A stretch of DNA of 64,000 nt from Apostichopus japonicus (lineage: Eukaryota; Echinodermata; Holothuroidea; Aspidochirotida; Stichopodidae), in assembly GCF_037975245.1 (NCBI RefSeq), contig NC_092578.1, positions 15,484,321 through 15,548,320 on the forward strand. The letters run 5' to 3'. This document shows positions 1 to 51,299 of the stretch, piece after piece. The notes below the pieces were generated by a model. That model did no database searches and was not told the origin of the DNA. It saw only the letters and a list, made by a program, of their open reading frames with translations. Every line of letters begins with the position of its first letter. The stretch's first letter is position 1. Position numbers and translations under genes: made by a program.

Positions 1-791
1 GGCTAATTGGGGGAAGGGAGGTGGGGGGGGGGGTCTGCCAAGGCCAGGGTAATTTGTTGAAACAAATGTTTCCTAAACACCTCGTGAATAAATGACGAAT
101 GTACTTCCAGCCGCTATATACGGTATCTCCTTTGTTCGTATTGGTTCGTCGTCGCCATTTTGTCTCTAAAAGTTCACCAAGTGCTAAACCGATTATATCA
201 CGGTGTAATACCGGAAGATAGAATGAGTTTATTATGCTATTCTTAATAATAAACCATCTTAAAGCTGAATTGCCCGGAGATATGTCAGAAATATAATCAT
301 TCTATATTTCATATACAAATCGTAAAATCAGATCCGTTGGATGCAAGGTGTATTTATTGCTTCAATTGGGACTATACCGGGAGGAAGTCATTGCTAACAC
401 GATGTATATACTTAAACCAAGAATATTGTATCCTATTTATGATCTTCAAAATTTTCAAAGACACCCGGCAAAGTATACAGTTACAACGGCGGGTTAATAT
501 ATAGTAACATTTCTCCGAGAGCCTTCAGTTTCTTCTCATTGAAAAAAAAACCGGTGAGTCATAACACCAATTTACGGATCGTTGGTCTCACCAGATGGTA
601 TAATGTTAATAATAGGCCACACGGGATTTGATTAGGTTATATGTAATATGTGCATGTGTGTACGCTACGTTATACACTAACATGCACACGCACACACAGA
701 CACAATTAAATAAATGATTTATGTAGGGCTATAAATCTAACTGTCTGGATACGTATATCGTTTTCTGTCTTTCTTTTTTCTCTCGGCCGCT

Positions 792-794
<3 letters not shown>
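1..794. other. Non-coding, nothing recognised
   Basis: AT-rich sequence with a short poly-G run near the start. No exon with credible splice sites, no RNA gene and no element ends were found. Confidence 0.5.
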
Positions 795-822
<28 letters not shown>

Positions 823-1106
823 CAATAATAACAACAACAACAATACTAATAATAATAATCTGCAGTTATTTTTACGACGCGACCAGATATATAGGATTAA
901 CGTGCAAGGGCTTATGGATTACAACTTATAAGCGTCGGATGGCTTCCATCAACTCAAATTTGGAATCTTTTCAATTTAGAGAGTAATTTCAGATGGGAAA
1001 CCGTAGGATGAAAAAAACCCACCTAACTATGACCCGGCCGGGAATCGAACCCGGAACCTCCCGATTGCTAAGCCTCATTGCTTCAAATGACACCGCCTTT
1101 ATCCAC
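795..1106 (-). mobile_element. tRNA-derived SINE (family A)
   Basis: On the minus strand a tRNA-like head carries a B box (GGTTCGATTCC) at about 1039-1051 and an A-box-like region near 1085-1106. A body of about 180 bp follows and ends in an (ATT)n-type tail at 795-860. Head, body and simple-sequence tail in this order are the hallmark of a SINE. Part of the same body occurs on the plus strand at 46499-46612, which supports dispersal by retrotransposition. It is not a working tRNA because the acceptor stem is not paired. Confidence 0.6.
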
Positions 1107-3249
1107 TATATACACTATTTAGAAAAGATAAAGTTGATAAGTTGATAAAGATAGTACAATGCACGATGTATCAACAAGCATCTAGAACATGAAATTTAAA
1201 GCGTTGTGCTGTAATTTGGATTAGGAATTCATTCTGTGGTATTTAATAATATATGTACATAGGACCACAAAAGCATACCCGGTTTTGTAGCATAAGTTAC
1301 CTCCGTCGTTATCATATCTTTGTATATACATATATTGACTGCATGGGTACCGTACCGTGTATAAGATATTATGCGATTGCTATTTCAAACACAGCATCTA
1401 CCAATGATGACATTAGCTCTTGTGCCGTCTGGAAAATCCTGGACTCAAATATACACGTGGCGGTAAATGTAAAGTTTATCATTAAAAATACGTAAAATGT
1501 TTCACTTCTTAGTTGAAAACCCCATCTCAATAGCTTGTCTCTAACTCGAGACATGGTTAATGGAAATGAAACCCTTTTTTGTCATGTTGAACCCTGATTA
1601 TTCCGGGTAGTGGATCTCAGTGGGTGGTATCTGATGTCATCATGGTGGGATGATGTGTTTCAAGAGTATTTTTTTAACTTTCCTATTATAACCTTCCTAT
1701 CGATTTATTCTAAGAAATGTGACAGCTTGGAAAAATTTGCTTAGCTGTATTTAGAATTTCAAAAAACAGCAACTTTTGTTGTGGAATATTAATTCAAATA
1801 TGCTCTTTGAATAAGGAAGTTCACCTTTGTAAAGAAAACATTAACCAGCTGAATTGCCACGATGACGTCATTCACTCTGTTGTTGCCAGATGCATTAAGA
1901 AAATATTACGAAATTTAAAAATGTCATGCAGGCAAATTGCTATGAGGATGTGGTTTTGGCCTAAAGATGTAGAAAATTGAGAACAATTTTATTAGACAGT
2001 TCAACTTCAGCCACTGTGGAAGTATGCCTTTAAAGGCATTGATGCCTCGCACCAAACCGCGTGCCGCGCTCTGTCAAAGTTAACTTTCCGTTGCTTGCAA
2101 GTCAAGTTTTCTTCTTGTCGCTACAAAATGCAGACATTAATGAAACGTGATACCTTGTTATCTTTTATCTAGACATGAGATGCCCAGCGCTGCTATGTAC
2201 ACTGTGTTGTGGGTATTGCCCGTTGCAGCTTAATATTGACTGTACACTATAGTGTCTAATTACCGACGGTAGCAAGCTGCACTGTGTGTATTTTCTGGGA
2301 TCGATGGTGGTGTCTAACAATTCTGTTACACCTCATTCAAACTAGGTTAGATTACCGGCATGAGACGTTTCTTTGTGCGCGAGTCTTCACACCCTTTAAA
2401 ACAGCTAGTGTTTCGCGTTTGGTCAAAGAAATATTTCCCAAACCTGTGCAGTCTTACTCATAATCAGGTTGCAATGATCCATCAAAATAGAAGGATACCC
2501 TCCTAGATATTTACTTCAATTGTAGGGTAATGAGAAAGCATACTTTGATTCAAATCTCAACGTTTCGTCTCGCAGACATTTGGCGTTATCTTATAGACAA
2601 AATGTGAATTGTGATAAAGCTTAATTTTTTTTAACTTGTGTTTTCTATACTTCTACTTTCTACATTTTTCGAAATGAAATTTGACTATGGGATAATGAGT
2701 TACATTTAAAGGATACCTGTGGTTTTATCCAGGATTTTATGGAAGAGTAGTGTGGCGATGGGGTCGTTGAAGCCGAATCCCATGTAAGGGTGGGGCTTAA
2801 TTGGAGAATTCCCTTCCACAAAGATAATATATTTTTTAGACGTAAAATTGAGGCATATTTAAATCTAAATTAGCTCAATAATTTAGTCTATACTCAATAT
2901 TATTCTAATAACTACTTTTGAAGTTTTTCTGTGAGGATGAAGTGTAGGCCCAAAACCCTCTACACCCCCCACCCCCCCCTAAACCCATGCGATAGATCCT
3001 GTCCTTTGGATATCAGTGCTAAACAATCATGAAATCAGTTACCAACATCAATCCAAACAGTTGTGTTAGGTCATCTAAATAGTGACGAAACCATGCCATT
3101 CCTAACTCTTAATTCCAAGTAATCCATTCCTATAAACCTATAACCTCCTATACACTATGTATTGTGAAATCAAGTGGTATTTGTTACTGAATTCACTGTT
3201 GTTTTTCAATGTTTTAAAACTGTGTGTCTGTCATGGGTATCAAATATTT
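1107..3249. other. Non-coding, nothing recognised
   Basis: No ORF with splice sites and no repeat ends were recognised. Short open frames here look like chance frames. Confidence 0.45.
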
Positions 3250-3888
3250 CAGGCGCGTATCCAGGATTTTCTAACCCGGGGGGCGCGAATTACTATCTAA
3301 GCGGAGCGCCACCATTGATACCCCCAAGATCACCGGAAATGGCACTTCTCGGGCTTGAAAATGAGCAACCAGATGTACACTTTTGCCTGAGAACCAAGTA
3401 TTTCCCAAAAGTTTTTTCCATCCATAACCTTTTTGAAGATTGTCACCAGTCACACATCATGTTCGACCTGATTGCATGTCCTATGGATGATTGCTTTTGT
3501 AGGTTATTCTACGTCACGGCCCACAATATCCGTCGGCCCCACTTTTCAAGGTTTTAAGCCCATTACTTGTTGAGAATTTGAAAATTCACTTTTCTCGTGA
3601 ATAAACTCACTTGAAAACATAGCCATAATGTTGCAGAAAATTCAATCTATAGACAACCAATATAGAAAAACCTCCTTGAACCCCTAACAGACAGGTCAAA
3701 ATTGAACGAGTAGAGGAAAGTATGATGAAGAATGTTGGTGAGGAAATTTTGGAAAATTCCGACAGAGTTAATTTATTGGTGTAGAAATATTGCAACCTCT
3801 TATAATGGCTTTTACAAAACTTGGTTGAAGGAAGAGAAAAATAGCAGATATTTCCGATAGCAGGTATATCGAAACCGAACACTTCACT

Positions 3889-4317
3889 CATAGGCGTAGG
3901 TCCCGTAGGAGGCGGGGGCTGCAGCCCCCCCCAATTGTTTTCCCATTTCTTTCGGGCACCTACTGAAAGAAAAATAAATAGCAATGAATGGCTTAAAATG
4001 ATCTCGTTGGTAATTGAAATAAAGTTGTAAGCTTGGCCGACACTACCTTTGTAAAAGAGAGTTTTGACATAAATGGATCTGTATGGTTTTTCTCCATCTA
4101 CATAAGACATTTGGTTGTTTACATTAGCATCCGGCGGTATACTGTGCAACTTTGACGGACCGTGAGGTAGACGATGCCATTTGATGTAATGAGCGATCTT
4201 GCCTATATGATATTGGCATCGACATGTTGAATGCGCGCTTAGCGCGCGAAAAATTTTGGCTTTTTTTTCGGGCAAGTCATTACAGCCCCCAAATCCAATC
4301 TGGCTCCTACGCCTTTG
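3889..4317. mobile_element. hAT-like element with terminal inverted repeats
   Basis: The ends are CATAGGCGTAGG and CCTACGCCTTTG, imperfect inverted repeats of the CAGNGGCGTAGG type. The 8-bp flanks acttcact (3881-3888) and actacaca (4318-4325) agree at 6 of 8 positions, consistent with an aged 8-bp target duplication. There is no transposase frame, so it is non-autonomous. Confidence 0.5.
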
Positions 4318-4857
4318 ACTACACACATTGACAGTTTTTGAGGCTGTTCATCGTGGAACATGCATTTCAATGCTCATTGATATGATGTTATATCTGCTCT
4401 TTGCTTTACAAATTCGAACAGGCGTGTAGCGAGTAATTGCCAAGGGAGGGCGAAGCCTGTAGGCAAACTATCTAAGTGAAGCGCCACCATGAGTTGGCGC
4501 GAAGCGTACAAGAAAAATTTTGGCCGAAAATGCCTCCCAGATCGCTGGAAATGACACTTCCCAGGCCTTGTAAGTTGCATCTAAGCATTGTCTATTTTGA
4601 AATTACTAGCGATGTCATAAAGAAAATTTGCTCGGGGGGGGGGCGGTCGCCCCCTTCCCGAAATGCGTTATGTTCCCCGACGACTCGGTCGAGTTCAAGT
4701 ACATTAGTGAGAGAGGAAAAACGGAAACGTCAAAAATGGAGTTGTCGGGGTAAGGGGTAGGGTGAGGCGCACACCCCCTCCGTAATCCTTGATCTGTCAC
4801 TGACTACCCTGTGTATATAATAGGGATCTTTCTCTTCCCGAGGTCTTGGCTATCTTC

Positions 4858-4982
4858 TACTCCCTCCTTTTCTCCTTTTTCTCTCTTTTTTCTTTTTCTT
4901 TTCCCTTCCTTCCTCTCCTCCTTTTCTTTTTTCCCCTCCTTTTCCCTTTTTTCTTCTCTTTTTTTTCTCTCCTCTTTTCCTT
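4858..4982 (+). repeat. Polypyrimidine tract
   Basis: About 125 bases almost entirely of T and C in irregular blocks. Long open frames across it on both strands are composition artefacts. Confidence 0.85.
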
Positions 4983-5028
4983 ACCTGGGGGGCGCGCGCC
5001 CCCAACACCCCCCCTGGATACGCACCTG

Positions 5029-6430
5029 TAATTCATTACAAAGCATTTGGTTTCAATTAAACATGGACAATTATTCGATTGACTTCCACTTAAATCCTTT
5101 CTCTCTCTGTACATACACCGGAATAACACCTGAATAACACCTGAATACACCTTGAATAACACTCGGAAGATTAAGGCGTGGAACGTTGGGGAATGCTCAT
5201 GTTTTCATGATCAAGCCCAAGATAAGGCCTACTTCGCGCAAGAGTTCCGTAACGCATTTAGGGCCGGAAGAGTCACAGACCTATTGACAACAGGAAGTGT
5301 TTCCGTGGCAACAAATGAACCTTACCGTATTATAGGTATTGGCGTGAGAATGGTCCTGCTATGAGTAGGTGGTTTGTTTGTTACGTTGGACTATATACAA
5401 TAATATCCAAAGTCTGTGGGATTGAAAATAAACAGCTTCGGTGCTTACAATCATTTTTCGTCACGTATACACATGTCTGCTCGCAAAATGTACAAAGGAT
5501 CTCTTTCTTCTGTGCGTGAGGAAATTCTTTAAAGTTCGATGTACCTTTCTTATAGGTAACCGCATTTAGGTTAGTTTTTTTAATTTTTTTTATTTCTCTT
5601 CGTATTTACTTACCTAAATGATAGTGAACTTCTTTGAAAGAGTAATAAAATTAGTGTAAGTTTCCAAGTCAGGATTTACGTACATCTTAAAGCTACTTCC
5701 TACAGAATTCAACATCTTCTGTCATAGTATTAGGAATATTACGTTATTATTTCGAATATCTATCGTTATATAGTTATTTAATATTCTGCACCATATAGAC
5801 CAATGGAGCCAGAGGTGTAGTTAGACTTCTGTTTCTATGGGGCGGAGAGTTTGGACAGTGCTTTCGTAGGGGGTAGGTATGACATTAAAAGAACACACTT
5901 TTTTTTGCATTTTTTTTTTGGGGGGGGGGGGGATCTGACAGATATTTGTGGAGGGGGATATAGGGCAAACAAGTTGACCTCTGGTTTAAGTCACTAACGG
6001 ACTCAAAATGTATCAGCAATGACGTCAAATATGCTATAGATTATGTTATAATGGTCACCCATTTCCAAACATCAGCATACAGGCCTATTCCCATCCACCT
6101 CCTTGAAGTGGCTTCCCTCACTTTTACATTAAATCGTTTTAATTAATACTCCTAACCGTCAGGGAATAACTTGGAAAAATAAATCAGAAGAGTATTACTA
6201 CCATTAGAAATTTTCTTGAACTTTGATACAACTTGCTTCAACATTTTAAGAATTTTAATGACTTTTAAACGTACAAGTCGACGGTGTGCATGCAGATGGC
6301 TTATTTTTTGTTGTTGAACGAATCCAAACTATTTTACGCTTACTGCGAATTCAGAAACGCAAAATACTTTCTCGTTCCCGCGTTTTCTTATGAAACCTAC
6401 ATAGAGTAGGTTTTGGTCACTCGCGTTGAA
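5029..6430. other. Non-coding, nothing recognised
   Basis: Contains a poly-T/poly-G run near 5900-5935. One 70-codon frame at 5152-5364 has no identified homology or splice context. Confidence 0.4.
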
Positions 6431-6454
6431 TATATATATATATATATATGTATA

Positions 6455-6592
6455 TATAAATATAAGTGAAAATCGTAATGAGTTGTAAAATCAAGAACAG
6501 TGAAAAAAATATCCAGCATCCACCGGGATTCGAACCCTGGCCTTCCGCTTTGTACGCGGACACCCTAACCAACTATAGGCCATGGACGCTGA
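6455..6592 (-). mobile_element. tRNA-derived SINE (family B), copy 1
   Basis: The minus strand shows a tRNA-like head with A-box region (about 6560-6590) and B box GGTTCGAATCC near 6525-6535. A short tail region follows and runs into (TA)n. The copy at 6945-7070 is nearly identical across this stretch. Confidence 0.6.
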
Positions 6593-6839
6593 TTGTATGT
6601 TTAGAGGTTCTAAACCGGTAAGGAAGGTCGTAATTCCACTGTAGGCGTTTGTCACCTGTATCGAACAATTCTAGTTCTGTTTTTGGTGACATATTTTGCC
6701 TTACTCTAGAGATCAAACATGATGCTGACCAACTCGAAAATCATTTGTGATTCCTAAAGCCGGATCTCGAAAAAGATACTTTGAACAGACTTTATGTTAA
6801 TGAAATGGAGGCAAACGACAAAGGCAAATGAATATATAT

Positions 6840-6853
6840 AAATGAGAATCGTA

Positions 6854-6888
<35 letters not shown>

Positions 6889-7066
6889 CATATAATCGTA
6901 ATATATATATATATATCTATCTATTTATATATACATATATATCTATATATAAATGAAAATCGTAATGAGTTGGAAAATCAAGAACAGTGAAAAAACTTCC
7001 AGCCTCCACCGGGATTCGAACCCGGGCCTTCCGCTCTGTACGCGGACACCCTAACCACTAGGCTAT

Positions 7067-7104
<38 letters not shown>

Positions 7105-7135
7105 TCGTAGTGAGTTGGAAAATATATATATATAT
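6840..7135. repeat. (TA)n tracts mixed with SINE-B tail fragments
   Basis: Several (TA)n blocks are interleaved with pieces of the SINE-B tail (atcgtaatgagttg-like) at about 6845, 6955 and 7105. This suggests repeated insertion into, or expansion from, the SINE tail. Confidence 0.55.
6945..7070 (-). mobile_element. tRNA-derived SINE (family B), copy 2
   Basis: Minus-strand A box (TAGCCTAGTGG, about 7055-7065) and B box GGTTCGAATCC (about 7011-7023) are both well preserved, followed by the same tail as copy 1. Spacing between boxes is tRNA-like, but two dispersed copies with a shared tail mark it as a SINE rather than a tRNA gene. Confidence 0.65.
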
Positions 7136-10100
7136 ATGACATGGGAACGGAAATCATATATAGGGGCCTACTTTACATTTGGCAAGTATACGTTGTCTAA
7201 TTATGACAGATTGTATGCACGAGCAAAAAGCGGCTTACCGCAAGTTCACAGACAAAAGCCTTATACGATGGATAAAGAGCAGGTCGCATGAAAGTAGATC
7301 ACCAAACATGAAAATATGACAGGACAATACTTCCAAATATGTTATTCTAGCCCAAGCCTGGAAAGTCAATGATGGCAATGTGGAAGTAATAAAAGCGACT
7401 TTTTTAACGCTCCATTGGATTGAACATATAGCCTAATCGGATCTACTGAGGTTTTTACTAAATTGGTAATTACGGAGTCTAAATAATAATTCTAACTGTT
7501 CTCCATAAACTTAACTTAGCCGACATATCTCGTGTTTGTGTTGCATTGGTTATATAGTCTAGCAGTAATATCATAACCATGTAAATGTTAATGGAAGGAA
7601 CATATCTATGAACAGGAGTTTTGAGAGCAAGGCCGCCCCTTCCTTCCCCCGTTTGAAGGTCTCATATATGTTCATGGTATACACTCATATGGTATATGTG
7701 AGATATACATAGGCTACATGTACACATATACATATACATCACACATACATAGACAGTACACATATAGTCATAAATATGCATACAGATACATATAGAACGA
7801 AGCATATACATATATAAATACTAACATACACACGCACGTATACATAATATTATATTATAACTGTTCCGTGACTTTCAGGTTGGTGAGGCAAACTATCTAT
7901 AAAAACGGCGTAGGCCTATATGTATATGGCGTACGGTAATTGTTATATGATATTCCAATATACTGTTGACTGCCTCTATAGTTTATCATGATAGTTTATA
8001 TGTTTCTTTTTGACGGAATTCCATGGACATCCATGTTTCAAGAAATGTTTCATATTTTATGAGTCAAATATGACATGGTAAATGGTGCCAAACTGAAGAT
8101 CATTCTAAAATATTATGTAAGAAATGTCAAGGAATATAATCCGCTCCAGACCCCATCCCCACCCCACCCCACTCCAGCCAACCCACCCAGCCCCGCCCGC
8201 CTGCCTGCCTGCGTGCACGATTATCCGTGATTGTGCAAATAGATATCTACATCATGACCTTATCAAACTAAGCTTCGGGACAACCAATTTCGCAATTTCT
8301 TTCCTGCATGAGCGGATGTTGATTACTTCCATTCATCCATTACGTTGTGGGTGGTAAGAGGGGGTGCAGGGAGGGGGGGGGGGGGTAGGAGTAGTAGGAG
8401 ATGTAATAGGGTATGTGGTAGCCTTCGTAATGTCGTCACCCTTCCAGAATTCCAAAACTTAAAAGCCCTCACTACTTTCCTACATTTAATTCCATGTGGC
8501 TTGAATGAAATCCAACCCTAAATATCCAACTCCGTTGTCCATTTACCATATGACTCACCCTTTTCTGTTACTCATCTTGTTTCTTACTTTCCTTTCTCAA
8601 TATGTCAAGATCGCAATCCTTTAAGCAAATCGCATTTTTGGAAAGTGCAACGTCTGCATAATAAAAAATAATAAGTACTAAAAAACGTCGTGTAGCACGG
8701 ATTGACAGAGAAAGAACACCCGCTTGAACTTTGAGTTATTCAAATAGTTTGTTCATGATTATCACGACGGCTTCGAGTTATTAACTTCGTTGTTGTCGCG
8801 TTTCCATTGGTTCATTTTCCTCAATAGTAAGGTAATAATTTAACCCTGCTTTAAGATTTAAGTCAATAATGACGCATAGTGTGCTGTCACCAATGTATAC
8901 GTATGTTGTCCATCATCATACGTCAGCTTTTTTCGTCCCTCTTTGATTTTTTATTAGTTTCCTATTTTCCTATTTTTTTTATCTTTTCAGATGGACAAAT
9001 TGACCAGCTTGATATAAATTCCCAACGCTTCCCATACTTCCAAGTGATGAATGAGATTTTTTATCGCAGGAAGTCGCAAGAATAACCAGCAAAGCTTTCA
9101 GGATTATTACATCATTTCATCAAATCGCATGTGAAGGATTTTGCCTGGGAAAGAAATAATGAAAGAGGAGAGAGAGAACGAAACCGATGTATAGAAATAC
9201 GCGTTTGTAATTATAACATGAAATTGAGACATTTCGCGGTAGCACATAATAACAAAAAGGGGGTATAGTAAAAAATAATTTTCTTCAGAATTAATGCTAA
9301 TATAGACCGATTTCGGGGAAAAAAATCCACCTTAGACTGACATTGACGGTTTGTAAGAAGGTCAAATAAAACAACAGATGACTCTCACAAAAACAAACCT
9401 CGCATGTTACAAAATATTATTAATGTTTCTCATATAATTACGAGCAGATGTCTTTACAAACCACCGTGTATATATACAGGACCGTTCTAATTAGATGAAC
9501 GGCTTTGATCACGTGACCTTACATGACATTTTCAAAACAATTGAAGTATAGTCAATTAGCCCAATTTCCGTCACCCTCAAATGAAGCTGATTTTAAATGT
9601 TAAATTAAAATAATAGAGACACGTTTTTTTTTTCAAAGAGAAGAATATTTTTTCGGGAATCTCAAGCACTAAAAATATCATAAGTACCGCCTACGACTTA
9701 ACAGTGTATAATTTTTTTTGTCTTCTGTTTGAATTAAGTGCGGTTTTTTTTTTGGTTGGGTCGCTAAGGTAGAGAAAAAGACAACATCCGAAAAGTGGTC
9801 TGCGCTCATTTAACGATTTGCATTGGTTCCTTCCTAAACCACCAGTTCCGGACTGAAAAATATACAGACTAGGTTTAGCACTACTGCAGGGCAACAAGTA
9901 GAACAACAAGAAACTGTTATTACCAAAGAGCCTCAAAGAGAAATTATACCGTATTATACTGACGATGGTTAAGTTATCAATTCAAAAGTAGGTTATCTAT
10001 GGAATTTATCACGAGGCAACCCAACAAGGCCAATCGGAATAACACAATGAAAATATTGTTTTTTAAATAATGGAAATGGATTTTAATTGATTCAATTGTT

Positions 10101-10244
10101 TTTTTCTACTGCTAATTACAAGTTTGACAGCAGTTATAGTAGCAGAGACGTGACAAGACGTAAGCTAATCACCTTGACTTGTTTTGGCTTGATCTATTTT
10201 TGTTCATTTGACACTTGGTGTGTAAAACAGTCAGGGGAAAAGTC
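7136..10244. other. Region upstream of the integrin gene
   Basis: Promoter and 5' UTR should lie here or in an upstream exon, but no TATA box, CpG island or transcription start could be fixed by eye. A poly-G run lies near 8370-8386. Confidence 0.35.
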
Positions 10245-48041
<37,797 letters not shown>

Positions 48042-51000
48042 GAAACATAAGCGACCAACTATTGAATATAAAATAAACAAGACCAAAGCATATCAATATT
48101 ATAGCTAATACATTGGTCGTTTGCATGATAATAGTCACCGTCGACCAATGGGGTGGGGGGGGGGGGATAGCCTTGAACGACTAATGCATGTGGACGGTGT
48201 CTTACAATGCGTGCTAAGTTAATAATTCTGACATAATTGGTATAAACGATGTTAAGAAATATCTAGAAGCAGGGTCTCATACAGGGAGGGGAAGGGAAGG
48301 GGAGGGAGAAATGTCGAGGCCATTGTCGCCAGTAATTTTCACAGTAATGATTCTCACGAGGGCGTATAGTGCCGCCGCATAGGTGGCAACCTCAATACCA
48401 CTGAACATTGGCCTGACTACGGTCTCGACCCCCCCTCCCCTTCCACCTCCGCCCCCCCATTTAAACACTGTGGAGGAGTCCTTGTGGGGGTGCCTTAGAT
48501 TGATCGACATGGAGTTATACTCAGTATACACTTAACTGGTATAAGCGTAATAAAATTGGAAGGGTTTTTCTCGTCTTTTCAAGAAACAATTAGGAACTTA
48601 TAGGCTTATTAGCAGTAATTGTGATTCAGGTCAGGATAAAGACACAATGACACACAGACACGGCAACGACACAGTGACACATACACTTATAGTAGAGTTA
48701 GTTGTTAAGTTTACAAATCTAAGTGATGGCAAAGCAACAGTTTCACTCTGTGAAATGTATTTGATTAATGCGGTATTTCATCAACGTGATTTGATAAATT
48801 CTTGCCCTAATTTCATTGGAATTAAATATACAGCCGTATAAAGAGAAAACTCACTGAGAGACTGTGACCATTACATTACATACTTCTTATGCTAGAAATG
48901 ATGTTGGTAAATGCTTTGACCAAACATAGACTGACAAAATTGCTTCAGAATTTTGAATCTATATACGCCTACTCTATGTGAGTATTTGGACTCTTATATA
49001 TTTAACCAATTTAGAGGAACAATTTCGCAGCTGGCCTTTCTTAATATGCACTGCCAATGTTAACGCAGGGAATAGCATAACTGCTCATGAGTCATGATAC
49101 TATAGTGAAGCCCTGCTCTCTTCTATATTCAATTAACTCATATAATATCATTATGAATTCCTTTGAAGTAGAAGTAAACCCAAACTAAGCGTTGTCGCAG
49201 CTTCCAGTATACTAGTAGTTATATGTTGCTCTTTTTTCTTCCAAATATAAACATGGGACATTTTTTTCATGCTTACCAAAGAAGTATATCTTTCTGCAAT
49301 GTGCAATGTAAGTAATATCGTTTATACAAGGCATGCAGGTTTACGCCTAACATATGGAACTTATTGTGTTAGGATTTAGAAATTAACATAGCCTATCCTA
49401 ATATAGAAGCCATCAATTTGTTTCCAGGGTTATGTACCGGTCATCATTTATTTACTATGATGCTAATCCTGTATCACCGTACGGAATTTCAATCTGCATC
49501 TGTATCCTGCACATTCCGCATTTGAGTTATTCAATTCCTAGTTTACTAAAAGTAACGCGAACGGCCAACTTGGTTGAGCAAGTCATCCATGTATGGCGCA
49601 TGCGTTCTAGTTCGCTCCAAATAGAATGGTTTTGTTTCACTGGCTTTATGTCACTAATTCAATGTTATTATTATTATTATAGTTATTATTATGACGTAGT
49701 ACTTGTTTTTTGTTGGCAAATGTAGATTACTGAAGTGTTCATGAACAACTCCGTTGTGATATCAAACCAGTTTTGTCTGTACATGGTGTTGCATTTCCGG
49801 TATTACATATTCACGTTGCTATGGTAACAACTTGTACGTATATATATGTATGTTCAGTCAAATTGTATTGTTAAATTACTAGGCCTGTATTTATTGCATT
49901 TGCATAGCATTAGTTTAGGGCGGTAATTATTGCACCTTGATTCCCTCGTTGTCAGTTAGTTGGTTTGAGATGGGTTTTGGTGAGGGGGGGGGGGGTGGGG
50001 GTGGGGGGTGGGGGGGTGGGGGGGGTGGGGGTGGTCACATTAAATGTCCGTGACTGGCAGCAGCTGGTTTATATGCTGTTAGTTCATGTATATTTTATTG
50101 TGTTAACTTGCCTAAAATGTCACACATCCCCCCCCCCACACCCCGCCTTATCCCGTATAGGTATCTCACAATAACTCCACAATGCTACCTTCTTCAAAGA
50201 TCATATTTTAAATATTGAACATCTTAAAGTTCTTACTCCAAAATATCACATTACAAATGGACAGACCGACCACCAACGTGCGCCTCGCCCCTCCCCTCCC
50301 CGACATATTCCCTGCTCCCCTATAACAACTCTAAATGACCAATGCAAATTGCCGCCCTGGGTATAGTTTAGTAAGTATAAAAAATTCTCGATTTTGTACT
50401 GTGATTTTCCACATAATACTTTAATTTATTAATTCATGTTAACAGAATTATACTGCACCGTCGTTGAAATCTTATTTATTTTAAAAATCAAATTAACTTG
50501 TAGTGATCTCGAATGATTATTTAATAAAGTATTAAACATTATTATTTTATTTTATAAATGATGTAAATATTTGTATATAAATAGTTTGCAATAATACTGA
50601 TCATATCTAATATACTTGTTTTGTGTGTATTTTCTTCAACTGTTATAACACACTGGTGATACGTTTTACGTATGTGTGCGTGTTTGTATGTATGTATGTA
50701 CGCAATGAAGTTTCATAATGCTCCCCCGTTGCAACCTATACCTGCCTGCTCTCGCTGCGGAATCTTCTTATTTCACCCAGGATTTTTTTAAATGCCTTAA
50801 ATCCCCGTCAAACCTCCAGATTTTTAGAAAATCAGTAGCTTATTTCGTCCGCTTCAACATCCAAGTAAATAAAAATGATTATGACTGAGACAATATATTA
50901 AAAAAAAGGAAGTCACTATTGTAGGTCAATTTAGTTGTATATTCCGACAATATTGGCCCCGAATATGCTAGATTTTCAAATAGGGTCACCTGTGGTAAAA

Positions 51001-51299
51001 AATTCTTAGGCTGTTTTTATTACAACCTTCATGGAAATTTTCCTCACTGGTCGGACATTCATGTCATCTTGTGTGTTCCTTAAAAATGTCTGAAAACAAT
51101 TTAGAGAGTAAAGACCTCCATGAAAGTACTTTTGAAGTCTTCTAGCAATCAAAGCGTGCTATAATTTGGGGCCTATACTGACTACCTTTAACCTTTCAGG
51201 CACTAAAACAATACTCTAATTGTGGTATATACCTTCAGTTAGGAGTTGGTGCATACTGTAGTGTGTGTACTGTATATGAACAGTATATGTGTGTAATTT
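48042..51299. other. Integrin 3' UTR and intergenic sequence
   Basis: AATAAA at 48072-48077 is the first candidate poly(A) signal, only 31 bases after the stop; others lie near 48549 and 50522. A poly-G tract is at 48150-48166 and a long G-rich tract at 49983-50033. No exon was recognised. Confidence 0.5.
49983..50033 (+). repeat. G-rich tract with G-quadruplex potential
   Basis: About 50 bases of G runs separated by single T residues (five or more runs of at least four G). Confidence 0.85.

Larger units (their letters stand above)
3250..5028. mobile_element. Cluster of nested, degraded hAT-like non-autonomous elements
   Basis: The left end at 3250 begins CAGGCGCGTATCCAGG and the right end at 5028 is its near complement (CCTGGATACGCACCTG). 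Inside are a separate TIR-bounded element (3889-4317) and the left end of another (about 4419) with the internal segment shared with 36166-36450. The outermost flanks do not form a target duplication, so the cluster is probably composite rather than one element. Confidence 0.5.

Noticed and set aside
3174-3557. 127-codon ORF
   Set aside because: Overlaps the terminal repeat of a hAT-like element and reads through GC-rich element sequence; not a gene.
5152-5364. 70-codon ORF near the hAT cluster
   Set aside because: No homology, no splice sites, composition like its surroundings.
6500-7070. tRNA genes on the minus strand
   Set aside because: A and B boxes are present but acceptor stems do not pair and both copies share an extra tail; they are SINEs.
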